Shown: in pieces, positions 9,115 through 16,417 of the stretch
How the letters are laid out: every line of letters starts with the position of its first letter
Numbering within the stretch: position 1 is the first letter of the stretch
Assembly: GCA_910589395.1 (NCBI GenBank)
Contig: CAJUTL010000002.1
Coordinates: 1-44,604, forward strand
Direction of reading: 5' to 3'
DNA: 44,604 nt
DNA from: an uncultured Oscillospiraceae bacterium
Lineage (GTDB): Bacteria > Bacillota_A > Clostridia > Oscillospirales > Acutalibacteraceae
Notes under the pieces: model-generated
Databases searched by the model: none
What the model saw: only the letters and a program-made list of their open reading frames with translations
Told to the model about the DNA's origin: nothing
Translations under genes and position numbers: made by a program

Positions 9115-9163
9115 GCCCTTGCCCTTCTCTAACAACGAATCACTGACAACTAAAATCTAACAA
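9115..9163. repeat. Short dispersed repeat between fabH and fabK
   Basis: Shares 'CCCTTGCCCTTCTCTAACAA' with 6184-6203 and then varies (ACGAATCACTGACAAC). It overlaps the last codons of fabH. It fills the position where acpP stands in the streptococcal and many clostridial fab operons. Confidence 0.55.
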
Positions 9164-10106
9164 CGCAAGCCGCACTGGACAATCCCCCGCCAAAGGCGGA
9201 AAGCAGCACATAGTCTCCGGCCTGTATTTGCCCGGCGCGGTTGAGCTCGTCTAAAAGGATCGGCTCGCTGGCGGAAGAGGTGTTCCCCACACGTTCAATA
9301 TTCATCGCGAATTTCTCCGGCGCGATCTCCGGCAGGCGCCTTCTTGCCTCGTTGATGATCCGGTAATTGGCCTGATGGGGAATGACCCATTTGACCTGCT
9401 CCCCGGTGATTCCCGCCTTTTCCATGACAGAGCGGATATCGTTCACCATGGAGGTCACGGCGAATTTATAGGTCTCCTGCCCCTGCATGTGCACGCAGGC
9501 TTTTTCTCTTTCCCGCTGATAGAAGGGGGAATTGTCCCAGGCGGTGGGAATGGAAATGATCTCGTCTCCGCCCTTGGTGTGCAGCTCGGAGGCCAGGTAA
9601 TTGTCCCCCTCGCCCAGCACCGCCGCCCCCGCGCCGTCTCCGAAAATGCAGCAGGTGCTCCGATCCGTCCAGTCCAGCAGACCGCTCATGCGCTCGGCGC
9701 TGACCACCAGCACCTTTTTCACAGCTTTGCGGGCAAAAAAGCCCGCCGCCACGTCCAGGCCGAACAAAAAGCCGGGACAGGCCACATTCATATCAAAGGC
9801 AGGGCAGTGAGCGCCGATGCGGTTTTGCACCATGCCGCCGAGACCCGGGGAAATGGTATCCGCGCTGATAGTGGGGGCAATGATCAGATCCAGCTCCTCC
9901 GGGCGCACCCCGGCATTTTCCAAAGCGTTTCGGGCAGCCTGCACCCCCAGATCCGCCGCCGATTCCGTGGTGCACACCCGGCGCTGTTTTACGCCGACCC
10001 GTTTTGTGATCCATTCGTCAGAGGTCTCCACCATCTGGGAAAGATCCTCGTTTGTCACCACACGCTCCGGCACGAAGCTGCCTGTTCCCAATATCCGAAA
10101 GCTCAC
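9150..10106 (-). CDS. fabH: 3-oxoacyl-ACP synthase III (FabH)
   Basis: Initiates fatty-acid synthesis by condensing a short acyl-CoA with malonyl-ACP. I place the start at the GTG (M-S-F-R-I-L-G-T-G-S), preceded by AAAGGAGGTC with good spacing, giving 318 residues; the longer frame would start before that site. Catalytic Cys110 lies in 'MNVACPGFLFG', with His in 'WVIPHQANYRI' and Asn in 'RVGNTSSASEP'. First gene after the predicted operon promoter (10202-10230), with a leader of about 90 nt. FabH specificity often sets branched versus straight chains, but this cannot be read reliably here. Confidence 0.95.
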   Translation of the reverse strand: MSFRILGTGSFVPERVVTNEDLSQMVETSDEWITKRVGVKQRRVCTTESAADLGVQAARNALENAGVRPEELDLIIAPTISADTISPGLGGMVQNRIGAHCPAFDMNVACPGFLFGLDVAAGFFARKAVKKVLVVSAERMSGLLDWTDRSTCCIFGDGAGAAVLGEGDNYLASELHTKGGDEIISIPTAWDNSPFYQREREKACVHMQGQETYKFAVTSMVNDIRSVMEKAGITGEQVKWVIPHQANYRIINEARRRLPEIAPEKFAMNIERVGNTSSASEPILLDELNRAGQIQAGDYVLLSAFGGGLSSAACVVRF

Positions 10107-10201
10107 GGCCCCGACCTCCTTTTTTCCTCTGTTTTTCACAGCTTTCCCCTGGATTTTTCTTTCTTCTTTTCCAAAAAAATCCGGTGGAAGATAACCCTTA
10201 C

Positions 10202-10230
10202 ATTCTATAGGAAAACGGAGGATTTGTCAA
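10202..10230 (-). promoter_or_regulatory. Sigma-A promoter of the fab operon
   Basis: On the minus strand TTGACA (10225-10230) is followed after exactly 17 bp by TAGAAT (10202-10207). This is a near-consensus vegetative promoter placed about 95 bp before fabH, its -35 lying within the last codons of the preceding SDR gene. It allows fabH onward to be transcribed apart from rsmE and the SDR. Confidence 0.75.
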
Positions 10231-10244
10231 ATGACAAATCCTCC
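10217..10244. promoter_or_regulatory. 28-bp palindrome over the fab -35 (candidate operator)
   Basis: Perfect 13-bp arms (GGAGGATTTGTCA and its complement) are separated by two bases, and the right part of the palindrome contains the -35 hexamer. The two-base spacer favours binding by a protein dimer over an RNA role, though a hairpin with a larger loop is possible for upstream readthrough RNA. Its TTTGTCA..TGACAAA core recalls the TTTGA..TCAAA style of FabT-type MarR boxes, but it is not the same sequence. No fabT gene is in the window. Confidence 0.6.
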
Positions 10245-10952
10245 ATTTATTCCCAGCACCTGTCCAGTGACAAAGGTGTTTCCCGCTAAAAATACCATGG
10301 CCTGTGCAACCTCCTCCGGCGTTCCAATACGAAGGAGAGGTGTTTCCTCACGCAGAGAAGCCAGCTCTTCTTCGGAGAGACCGGCGTTCATGGGGGTGGA
10401 GATCACACCAGGAGAAACGCAGTTTACCCGAATTCCGGAAGGGCCCGCCTCCTTGGCCAAAGCCTTTGTCAGGCCGATCACCGCCGCCTTGGAGGCGGAA
10501 TACGCCGCTTCGCAGGAGGCTCCGGTTTCCCCCCAGATGGAGGCGACGTTCACAATGCTCCCTGTCTTTCTCCGTATCATAGGCGGCAGTGCCCGGCGGC
10601 AGCACAGGAACACCCCGGTGCAGTTTACCGCGAAAAGATCGTTCCATTCCTTTAGGCTCATATCGGGGAGAAGGCCCTTCCAGTCTGTTCCCGCGTTATT
10701 GACCAGAACTTCCAAAAAGCCCAGCTGCTTTTCCGCCCGGTCAAACAGGGCCTCTACTTCCGCTTCCCGGGAAAGCTCCGCTTGGAAAACGGCGGCATTT
10801 CCCCCTTGGGAGAGAATTTCTTCCGCTGTTTTCCGGGCGGACGCCTCATCGTTTCGATAATGGAGCGCTACGCCATAGCCCTTTTCGGCAAAAGCCAGCG
10901 CCGCCGCCCTGCCGATCCCGCCGGAGGCCCCGGTGATCAGTACGTTTTTCAT
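10227..10952 (-). CDS. SDR-family reductase, FabG-like / YmfI-type
   Basis: The 241-residue protein is a classical short-chain dehydrogenase: TGASGGIGRA (residues 7-16), NNAG (about 87), Ser in 'NVASIWGETGAS', Tyr-Lys in 'YSASK' and the C-terminal 'GQVLGINGGFVI'. The text around 'NVASIWGETGASCEAAYSASKAAVIG' minus its ends resembles the clostridial group named after Bacillus YmfI, the elongation factor P 5-aminopentanone reductase; plain 3-oxoacyl-ACP reductase is the alternative. The ATG overlaps the rsmE stop by four bases (10949-10952), so it belongs with rsmE. The fab promoter and its palindrome begin inside its last codons. Confidence 0.85.
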   Translation of the reverse strand: MKNVLITGASGGIGRAAALAFAEKGYGVALHYRNDEASARKTAEEILSQGGNAAVFQAELSREAEVEALFDRAEKQLGFLEVLVNNAGTDWKGLLPDMSLKEWNDLFAVNCTGVFLCCRRALPPMIRRKTGSIVNVASIWGETGASCEAAYSASKAAVIGLTKALAKEAGPSGIRVNCVSPGVISTPMNAGLSEEELASLREETPLLRIGTPEEVAQAMVFLAGNTFVTGQVLGINGGFVI

Positions 10953-11680
10953 CGCTCAAATTCTCCCCGCTCGTATAAGATTGCCGAAAGCGCCGCGATG
11001 GGCGCGGTTTCCGTCCGCAGGATCCGGGGCCCCAGGGTCAGAAGCCTTGCCCCCAGGCTTTTCGCCAGGGCGGCTTCCTCCGGAGTAAAGCCGCCCTCCG
11101 GCCCCACGAACAGGAACAGCCTGTCTCCCATGGCGCTCAAAGCCTGCTTCAGGCTTTCCGTGCCCTCCTCGTAGAAAAACAGAAGCTCGCCCTGCTCCCC
11201 GGCGATTTCCAGGGCCTGCCGCAGCGTGGCGGGCGGCAAAACGGCGGGTACGATCCCCCTCCCGCTTTGCTGGGCCGCCTCCAGGGCAATTTTTTGCAGC
11301 CGCTCCCTTTTTTTCTCCGCGGCTTTCCGATCCGGGCGGGAAACGCATCGGGCGCTTTCCAGGGGCCAAAGCTCCGCCGCGCCCAGCTCCACGGCCTTCT
11401 GCACCACTGTTTCCAGCTTATCCCCTTTGGGCCAGCACTGGCACACCGTAAGCCTTACCTTGGGCTCGCCCCGGCTTTCCCGGATTTCATCGATCCGCAC
11501 CAGCGCTCCCTCCTGGCGGCATTCCAGCACCGTGCAGAGAAAATCCTTTCCCGTCCCCGCGCAGAGGACAGCCCTCTCCCCAGGCCGCATACGCAGGGAA
11601 CGCACCATATGGGAGCCGCTTTCTCCGCCTACAAAATATTCCTTTTCCAAAGGTTCCCGCTCAATGAAAAACCTTGGCAC
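10949..11680 (-). CDS. rsmE: 16S rRNA (uracil1498-N3)-methyltransferase
   Basis: SAM-dependent enzyme that methylates U1498 in the decoding centre of 16S rRNA. The 243-residue product shows the RsmE/SPOUT pattern: an N-terminal PUA-like segment (PRFFIEREPL, HMVRSLRMRPGERAVLC), the trefoil-knot motifs 'LFLFVGPEGGFTPEE' (about residues 188-202) and 'LGPRILRTETAPIAAL' (about 215-230). The only in-frame start is GTG (11678-11680), because a stop codon lies two codons upstream of it; AGGAG is 12 bases before, somewhat far. It is coupled to the SDR gene by a 4-bp overlap. Confidence 0.93.
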   Translation of the reverse strand: MPRFFIEREPLEKEYFVGGESGSHMVRSLRMRPGERAVLCAGTGKDFLCTVLECRQEGALVRIDEIRESRGEPKVRLTVCQCWPKGDKLETVVQKAVELGAAELWPLESARCVSRPDRKAAEKKRERLQKIALEAAQQSGRGIVPAVLPPATLRQALEIAGEQGELLFFYEEGTESLKQALSAMGDRLFLFVGPEGGFTPEEAALAKSLGARLLTLGPRILRTETAPIAALSAILYERGEFER

Positions 11681-11683
11681 CGT

Positions 11684-12111
11684 CCATCACCGCTCCTCTC
11701 GCCCCAGGGGATCCCTCCGCCTGCCGTTTTCTGCATTGTACCCCCGGCTGATTTCTTTGTCAACTTAGTTGTTAGAGAAGGGCAGAAGGCAGTGAGCAAT
11801 TAGGAATGAGCAATTTGAGGGCAAGGTTGATAAATTGGGAGTTAAAGACTATCCGCTCATTTTCCACCTGTCATTCTGAACGAAGTGAAGAATCTCGTCC
11901 TTTGCTCTTTTCAGGGAGTAAGGATGAGATTCTTCGCCTGCGGCTCAGAATGACAAGAGGTGACTATCCACAAAGTTATCCTTTCCTGAACTCTGTTCTT
12001 AAATTGCTCATTGCTAATTCCTCATTTCTCATTTCCTATTGCGCCTCTTGCCATTCTCTTCCCAAAAGGGTAAAATGGAGCAAGAGAAGCTTTGCGAAGG
12101 GAGAGGCAGGA
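11684..12111. other. Repeat-filled intergenic gap between rsmE and the TrmH-like gene
   Basis: Divergent gap of about 430 bp. It holds an inverted copy of the AACAAC repeat (11765-11783), two copies of the AGCAATTAGGAATGAGCAAT family in opposite orientation (11791-11817 and 11994-12042) and between them one family B element (11869-11955). The open frame running through it towards 12112 is therefore unlikely to be coding. No confident promoter was found for either flanking gene. Confidence 0.6.
11869..11955. repeat. MITE-like inverted-repeat element, family B copy 3
   Basis: Starts TGTCATTCTGAACGAAGTG and ends TCAGAATGACA, so the ends are inverted repeats (TGTCATTCTGA / TCAGAATGACA). The inner text 'GAAGAATCTCGTCC' and 'GGATGAGATTCTTCG' is itself inverted, so the whole 87 bp can fold on itself. 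Confidence 0.7.
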
Positions 12112-12870
12112 ATGGAAATGTCCCGGGAGCTGCCGAAAAAATATAAGAAGGAATTTGACCACTCGTATACGCTGGGGCCATTTCCCACCTTTGAGCTGCT
12201 TTTGCACCGTCCGGAGCAGGTCAGGGCCGTATATTACCAGGAGGGCTTCCGGGAAAAGGAAAAGCTGCTTTCCCTGTGCGCGGAAAAGAAGGTCCCCTGC
12301 CTTTGCTGGAAAAAGGCGTTGGAGCGCATCTCTCAAAAGGAGATCTGCTATGCGGCGGGGGAATTTGAGAAATATACCGGGGCCCTGCGGAAGGAGGTTC
12401 CCCATGTGGCGCTGGTGGAGCCCGCCGACATGGGGAACCTGGGCACCATAGAGCGCACCCTGCTGGGCTTTGGCATTCGGGACCTGGCCATCATCGGCAA
12501 TTCCGCCGCTGATCTCTGGAACCCCAAGGCGGTGCGGGCCTCCATGGGAGCGCTGTTTCAGCTGGAGGTCCAGTGGTTTCCGGATTTTCCGGCTTATCTG
12601 AAGGAATACGGAGAGGGAAGAAGCGTTTTTCCCTTTATGCTGGACGGCGGCACGGTGCTCACCCCGGAAAGCTGCCCGGTGGCCCGGCAGTACACCCTGG
12701 TGTTCGGCAACGAGGCAAGCGGCCTGCCGCCGGAATTTCAGGGCTATGGGCAAAGCCTGTTTATCGACCAGACCAGCGCGGTGGATTCCCTGAATCTGGC
12801 GGTCTCCGTGGCGGTGGGGACGTATGTGTTCACCCAGAAAAACGGAAGGCTGGGATCGGAAAAAGGCTGA
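12112..12870 (+). CDS. TrmH/SpoU-family RNA methyltransferase
   Basis: SAM-dependent 2'-O-ribose methyltransferase of the SPOUT class. The start at 12112 gives a 252-residue protein (MEMSRELPKKYKKEF...) preceded by an AGGGAGAGGCAGG purine run; the open frame further upstream only translates repeats. The three SpoU motifs are clear: 'PADMGNLGTIERTLLGFG' (about residues 103-120), 'LVFGNEASGLPPEF' (about 199-212) and 'SLNLAVSVAVGTYVF' (about 225-239). The first 95 residues are not a standard L30e-type substrate domain that I can recognise, so the RNA target (tRNA or rRNA) is not settled. Confidence 0.88.
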   Translation: MEMSRELPKKYKKEFDHSYTLGPFPTFELLLHRPEQVRAVYYQEGFREKEKLLSLCAEKKVPCLCWKKALERISQKEICYAAGEFEKYTGALRKEVPHVALVEPADMGNLGTIERTLLGFGIRDLAIIGNSAADLWNPKAVRASMGALFQLEVQWFPDFPAYLKEYGEGRSVFPFMLDGGTVLTPESCPVARQYTLVFGNEASGLPPEFQGYGQSLFIDQTSAVDSLNLAVSVAVGTYVFTQKNGRLGSEKG

Positions 12871-12930
12871 ACTGCTGCTGTTCTATCAGAGGTTCGGAAA
12901 GAAATAAATTTTAGAAAGGAAGAGGTCGCC

Positions 12931-13521
12931 ATGATAAAAAATGTAGTGTTCGATATGGGAAATGTGCTTTTGCGTTATGATCCGGAGCTTCCGCTGGAGG
13001 CGTTTTGCGGCTCGGAGGAGGAGAAGGCGCTGATCCGCCGGGAACTGTTTCAGGGGCCGGAATGGGTCCAGGGAGACCTGGGGCTGATCCGGGACGAGGA
13101 CCGGTTCGAGTTAATTAAAGGCCGCGTTCCCCGGGAGCATTGGGGGGCGCTGCAAAGCTGCTGTGAAAAGTGGTATCACTATCTGCGGCCCATCGAAGGC
13201 GCCTTTTCCTTTTGCCGGCGCCTAAAGGAGCGAGGCTACCGGCTGTTTGTACTGTCCAATGCCAGCAACGCGTTTTACCGGTATTTTCCGGCATTGGTAC
13301 CGGAGGAATATTTTGAGGGGATCGTCGTTTCCGCCGACCTCCATCTTCTGAAGCCGGATCGGAAAATCTATGAGCATTTGCTTTCGCAATATGGCCTCAG
13401 GGCGGAGGAATGCCTGTTTCTCGATGATCTGCTGGAAAACGTGGAGGGTGCCCGGGCCGCCGGAATGCAGGCTCTCCAATTTCAGGGGGATTACGGCCCT
13501 GCGGCGGAGCTGCTTTTGTAA
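12931..13521 (+). CDS. HAD-superfamily hydrolase, subfamily IA (YihX-like)
   Basis: Probable small-molecule phosphatase of 196 residues. Motif I is 'VVFDMGNVLLRYD' near residues 5-17; the first Asp is the nucleophile, while the second Asp of the usual DxD is replaced, as in YihX-type FDxGNV proteins. Motif II is 'LFVLSNAS' (about 102-109), motif III Lys is in 'LKPDRKIYEHLL' (about 136), and motif IV is 'CLFLDDLLENVEGA' (about 161-174). AGGAAGAGG precedes the ATG. The E. coli YihX substrate is glucose-1-phosphate, but substrate here is unknown. It lies 60 bp after the methyltransferase gene and 30 bp before the hydrolase, so an operon is likely. Confidence 0.88.
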   Translation: MIKNVVFDMGNVLLRYDPELPLEAFCGSEEEKALIRRELFQGPEWVQGDLGLIRDEDRFELIKGRVPREHWGALQSCCEKWYHYLRPIEGAFSFCRRLKERGYRLFVLSNASNAFYRYFPALVPEEYFEGIVVSADLHLLKPDRKIYEHLLSQYGLRAEECLFLDDLLENVEGARAAGMQALQFQGDYGPAAELLL

Positions 13522-13551
13522 GACGATCACCACTTGAAAAGAGGTTTTTTT

Positions 13552-14502
13552 ATGTGGCCTTGGATCTTATTGGCTGTTTTCCTGCTGCTGGTGCTGGCCC
13601 TGCTGGGAGCGGGGCAGTATTTTTTCCGGTTCGCCGTTCTCCGGCAGCCTCAGGAGCGGGGAGATGAGGAGTATGAGCAGGAAAGCTCCATCTGGAATCC
13701 CTTCCGGGAACGAATGCGGGAGGCCCAGAGGTGGATCGGAGAACACACGGTGGAAACCCTGGAGCTTACCTCCCATGACGGCCTGAAGCTGCGGGCTCTG
13801 TTTCTTTCGGCGGAGGGGGAAGCTCCCAGGGGGATCGTTTTGGCCTTTCACGGCTACCGCTCCCTTGCCACCATCGATTTCGCGCTGGAGGCGAAATTCT
13901 TTCACGACCTGGGCTATGGAGTGGTGCTGCCCTACCAGCGGGCCCACGGGCTCAGCGAGGGAAAGTACATCACCTACGGCGTAAAGGAGCGGCTGGACTG
14001 CCGGGACTGGGCCCGGTATCTCGCAAAGCGCTTTGCCCCCCAAAATCTCTTCCTCGCAGGCATTTCCATGGGGGCCTCTACCGTGCTGACGGCTTCTTCT
14101 CTGGAGCTGCCGGACACGGTGCGGGGCGTGATCGCCGACTGCGGCTTTACCTCTCCCTGGGAGATCATGAAGCACGTTGCTCAGCGGGATTTTAAGCTTC
14201 CCGGCTTTCCGCTGCTTTCTGTTCTTGACCTGATCACAAGAATGCGGGCAGGCTTTTCCCTGAAAGGGGCGGATTCCCGCAAGGCACTGGCGGAGAGCAG
14301 CCTTCCCGTGCTGTTTCTCCACGGCGAGGCGGACGATTTTGTTCCCCTTTCCATGACCAGGGAAAATTTCGCCTCCTGCGCCGGGGAAAAAGACGTATTC
14401 CTGGTGCCGGGAGCGGGCCACGCCCAAAGCTTTGCCATGGACACCCCGGGCTGTGAAAAAAAGATCGCAGCCTTTCTGGAAAAGTATGAGCGAAAATTCT
14501 GA
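13552..14502 (+). CDS. Membrane-anchored alpha/beta-hydrolase
   Basis: The 316-residue product has an N-terminal membrane helix (residues about 2-24, PWILLAVFLLLVLALLGAG) and then a serine hydrolase domain facing outside or staying at the membrane. The nucleophile elbow is 'LAGISMGASTVL' (Ser near 180); the Asp is probably that of 'HGEADDFVP' and the His that of 'PGAGHAQSF'. 'LAFHGYRS' supplies the oxyanion-hole HG. I chose the ATG at 13552, seven bases after AAAAGAGG; a TTG six codons earlier overlaps that site. Similar proteins are annotated as peptidase or esterase without known substrate. Confidence 0.87.
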   Translation: MWPWILLAVFLLLVLALLGAGQYFFRFAVLRQPQERGDEEYEQESSIWNPFRERMREAQRWIGEHTVETLELTSHDGLKLRALFLSAEGEAPRGIVLAFHGYRSLATIDFALEAKFFHDLGYGVVLPYQRAHGLSEGKYITYGVKERLDCRDWARYLAKRFAPQNLFLAGISMGASTVLTASSLELPDTVRGVIADCGFTSPWEIMKHVAQRDFKLPGFPLLSVLDLITRMRAGFSLKGADSRKALAESSLPVLFLHGEADDFVPLSMTRENFASCAGEKDVFLVPGAGHAQSFAMDTPGCEKKIAAFLEKYERKF

Positions 14503-14522
14503 AAAAACCTTCGAAAAGGGTA

Positions 14523-14551
14523 TTGCAAACCCCGATAGACCATGATAAGAT
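14523..14551 (+). promoter_or_regulatory. Promoter-like TTGCAA-17-TAAGAT
   Basis: TTGCAA at 14523-14528, spacer of 17 bp, TAAGAT at 14546-14551. Hexamers resemble those in front of tRNA-Val (TTGCTT-17-TAAGAT). A terminator begins 16 bp after the -10, so any transcript would be only about 50 nt or would depend on readthrough to reach the MATE genes. Confidence 0.45.
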
Positions 14552-14567
14552 AGCAATATTCGGCCTG

Positions 14568-14607
14568 AAAGCGGCGAAGGCGAAACAATTCGCTTTCGCT
14601 GCTTTTT
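14568..14607 (+). terminator. Rho-independent terminator after the hydrolase
   Basis: A 17-bp stem (AAAGCGGCGAAGGCGAA against TTCGCTTTCGCTGCTTT, all pairs if two G-U wobbles are allowed) with loop ACAA is followed by TT. It ends the 12112-14502 transcript or the short transcript from 14523. Confidence 0.75.
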
Positions 14608-14683
14608 CGATGAGAAATTAGGAATGAGCAATGAGCAATTTAAGGTCAAGGACGGAGTTTGAAAAATTGGAATAGATATGGCA

Positions 14684-14944
14684 CCCTTGGCTTTCTCGCC
14701 TGCCGGCTCGGTCAGGTCAGAACGGTCTCCACTGGAGACCTTCCCCCCCCCCACTGGGGCACAGCAACCGAAGCGAAGCGTAGAAAGCTGGCATGCGTTA
14801 GCATGACTGAGGGGTTCTGTGGTGACGAAGTAGAAAAGTCAGGTTTTATGCGGTCCGCCAGCGAGCTGGAACCTCTCCACCACCTGACGGTGGTCCCAGA
14901 AGGTTGCAAAGCAACCTTCTCCCCCTATTCAGGGGAGGCAAGGG
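14684..14944. repeat. Palindrome-rich repeat element (family C)
   Basis: Begins CCCTTGGCTTTCTCGCC and ends GGGGAGGCAAGGG, giving short inverted ends. The left end is the inverted counterpart of 36-62 at the window start. Inside lie a perfect hairpin AGAAGGTTGC-AAA-GCAACCTTCT (14898-14920) and ACCACC-TGAC-GGTGGT. The text 'GGCATGCGTTAGCATGACTG' also links it to the element at 26768-26930. It has no gene. Confidence 0.55.
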
Positions 14945-15025
14945 TTTCTGCTGGTCATCGGTTCGCTAAATTCCAATTTATCGAATAATTCCTTCAAAAC
15001 TCTCTAACTGGAAAGGAAGCGTTTC

Positions 15026-16417
15026 ATGGCACAGCGGATCCGGAATATGACGGAGGGCTCTCCTGTTCGGCTTTTGATCTCCTTTGCCCTGCCTTTGATG
15101 GCGGGCAATGTGTTCCAGCAGCTGTACACGGTGGTGGATACCGCCGTGGTGGGGCAGGTGGTGGGGGTCAAGGCCCTTGCCGCGGTAGGCGCGGCGGACT
15201 GGCTGAACTGGATGGTGCTGGGCATCGTACAGGGATTGACCCAGGGCTTTTCCATTTTGATGGCGCAATATTTTGGGGCGGGGGACCATCGGGAGCTTTC
15301 CCGGTCTGTGGGGGCCTCTCTGACCTTGTGCGCCGTTTCTTCCGCACTGATCCTGCTTTTGAGCCAGCTTTCCGCCGGGCCGGTGCTGCGGCTTCTCAAT
15401 ACCCCGAACGACATTTTCGGGGATTCCCTGCTCTATCTGCGGATCATTTTCGCGGGTGTTCCCGTGATCACCGCATACAATTTCCTGGCCGCCATTCTTC
15501 GGGCTTTGGGCGACAGCAAAACGCCTCTTTACGCTATGATCGTGGCGGCGCTGATCAACGTGGGGCTGGATCTGCTGTTTGTTATGGGCTTCCACTGGGG
15601 CATTGCCGGCGCGGCGGCGGCCACTGTCATCGCCCAGGTGTTTTCCGGGGTATACTGCTTCTTTAACGTGAAAAAGGTCACTTTCCTCAAGCTGGAAAAA
15701 AAGGATCTGCTGCCTTCCCGGCAGATGGCGGTCTCCCTGTTGAAGCTGGGCACTCCCGTGGCCCTGCAGAACGGCATTATCTCCGTGGGCGGCATGGTGG
15801 TGCAGTCCGTTATCAACCGCTATGGAATGCTGTTTATCGCGGGCTTTACCGCCACCAATAAGCTCTATGGCATTTTGGAGATCGCCGCCACCTCTTACGG
15901 CTACGCAGTCACCTCCTATGTGGGGCAGAACCTGGGCGGAAGGCTTTTACAGCGCATCAAGCGGGGCATGCGCAGCGCCGCCGTGATCGCTCTTGCCACC
16001 TCTGCGGTGATCGCCGTGTGCATGCTGCTGTTCGGGAAAATCTTTTTAGGCTTGTTCATTTCCGGTACGCCGGGGGAGGTAGAGGCCTCCATGGGGATCG
16101 GCTATCATTACCTGGCGATCATGAGCCTGTGTCTGCCGATTCTGTATCTGCTTCATATTTACCGGGCGGCTCTGATGGGGCTGGGGGATACGGTGATCCC
16201 CATGGCCTCGGGCTTTATGGAAATGGCAATGCGGATTGCGGTGGCGCTGCTTCTGCCCCTTGCGATCGGGCAGGAGGGCATCTTCTACGCGGAGGTAGGC
16301 GCGTGGCTGGGCGCGGCGGTTTTGCTGACGATCTCATACTATGGAAGAATGCATGGACTCTCCCGCTCCAGGGGCTGGCGGCAGGAAGTAGCGGAAGGAG
16401 AAAACGGACTTGAGTAA
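15026..16417 (+). CDS. MATE-family efflux transporter (first of a pair)
   Basis: Integral membrane antiporter of 463 residues with about 12 hydrophobic segments, in the usual MATE length range of 440-480. Family signs are the N-terminal 'PVRLLISFALPLMAGNVFQQLYTVVDTAVVGQ' region read in parts (SFALPLMAGNVFQQLYTVVD), 'NFLAAILRALGDSKTPLY' (about residues 155-172) and the matching repeat in the second half. GGAAAGG precedes the ATG. Its last eight bases overlap the second MATE gene, so both are translated from one mRNA. Exported substrate (drug, metabolite, lipid-linked sugar) cannot be told. Confidence 0.93.
   Translation: MAQRIRNMTEGSPVRLLISFALPLMAGNVFQQLYTVVDTAVVGQVVGVKALAAVGAADWLNWMVLGIVQGLTQGFSILMAQYFGAGDHRELSRSVGASLTLCAVSSALILLLSQLSAGPVLRLLNTPNDIFGDSLLYLRIIFAGVPVITAYNFLAAILRALGDSKTPLYAMIVAALINVGLDLLFVMGFHWGIAGAAAATVIAQVFSGVYCFFNVKKVTFLKLEKKDLLPSRQMAVSLLKLGTPVALQNGIISVGGMVVQSVINRYGMLFIAGFTATNKLYGILEIAATSYGYAVTSYVGQNLGGRLLQRIKRGMRSAAVIALATSAVIAVCMLLFGKIFLGLFISGTPGEVEASMGIGYHYLAIMSLCLPILYLLHIYRAALMGLGDTVIPMASGFMEMAMRIAVALLLPLAIGQEGIFYAEVGAWLGAAVLLTISYYGRMHGLSRSRGWRQEVAEGENGLE

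Larger units (their letters stand above)
14503..15025. other. Intergenic gap with a promoter, a terminator and repeats
   Basis: Holds a promoter-like pair (14523-14551), a terminator (14568-14607), an AGCAAT-family repeat (14611-14645) and a larger palindrome-rich element (14684-14944). An open frame at 14659-14988 is made only of repeat sequence and I do not count it as a gene. The AAATTCCAATTTATCG motif recurs at 14969-14984. Confidence 0.6.

Noticed and set aside
11806..12111. N-terminal extension of the TrmH-like protein
   Set aside because: The extra 102 codons translate intergenic repeats that occur elsewhere in the window in non-coding positions; the ATG at 12112 gives a normal-sized protein.
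14659..14988. Plus-strand frame of 109 codons before the MATE genes
   Set aside because: It is made of palindromic repeat sequence and has no ribosome binding site.
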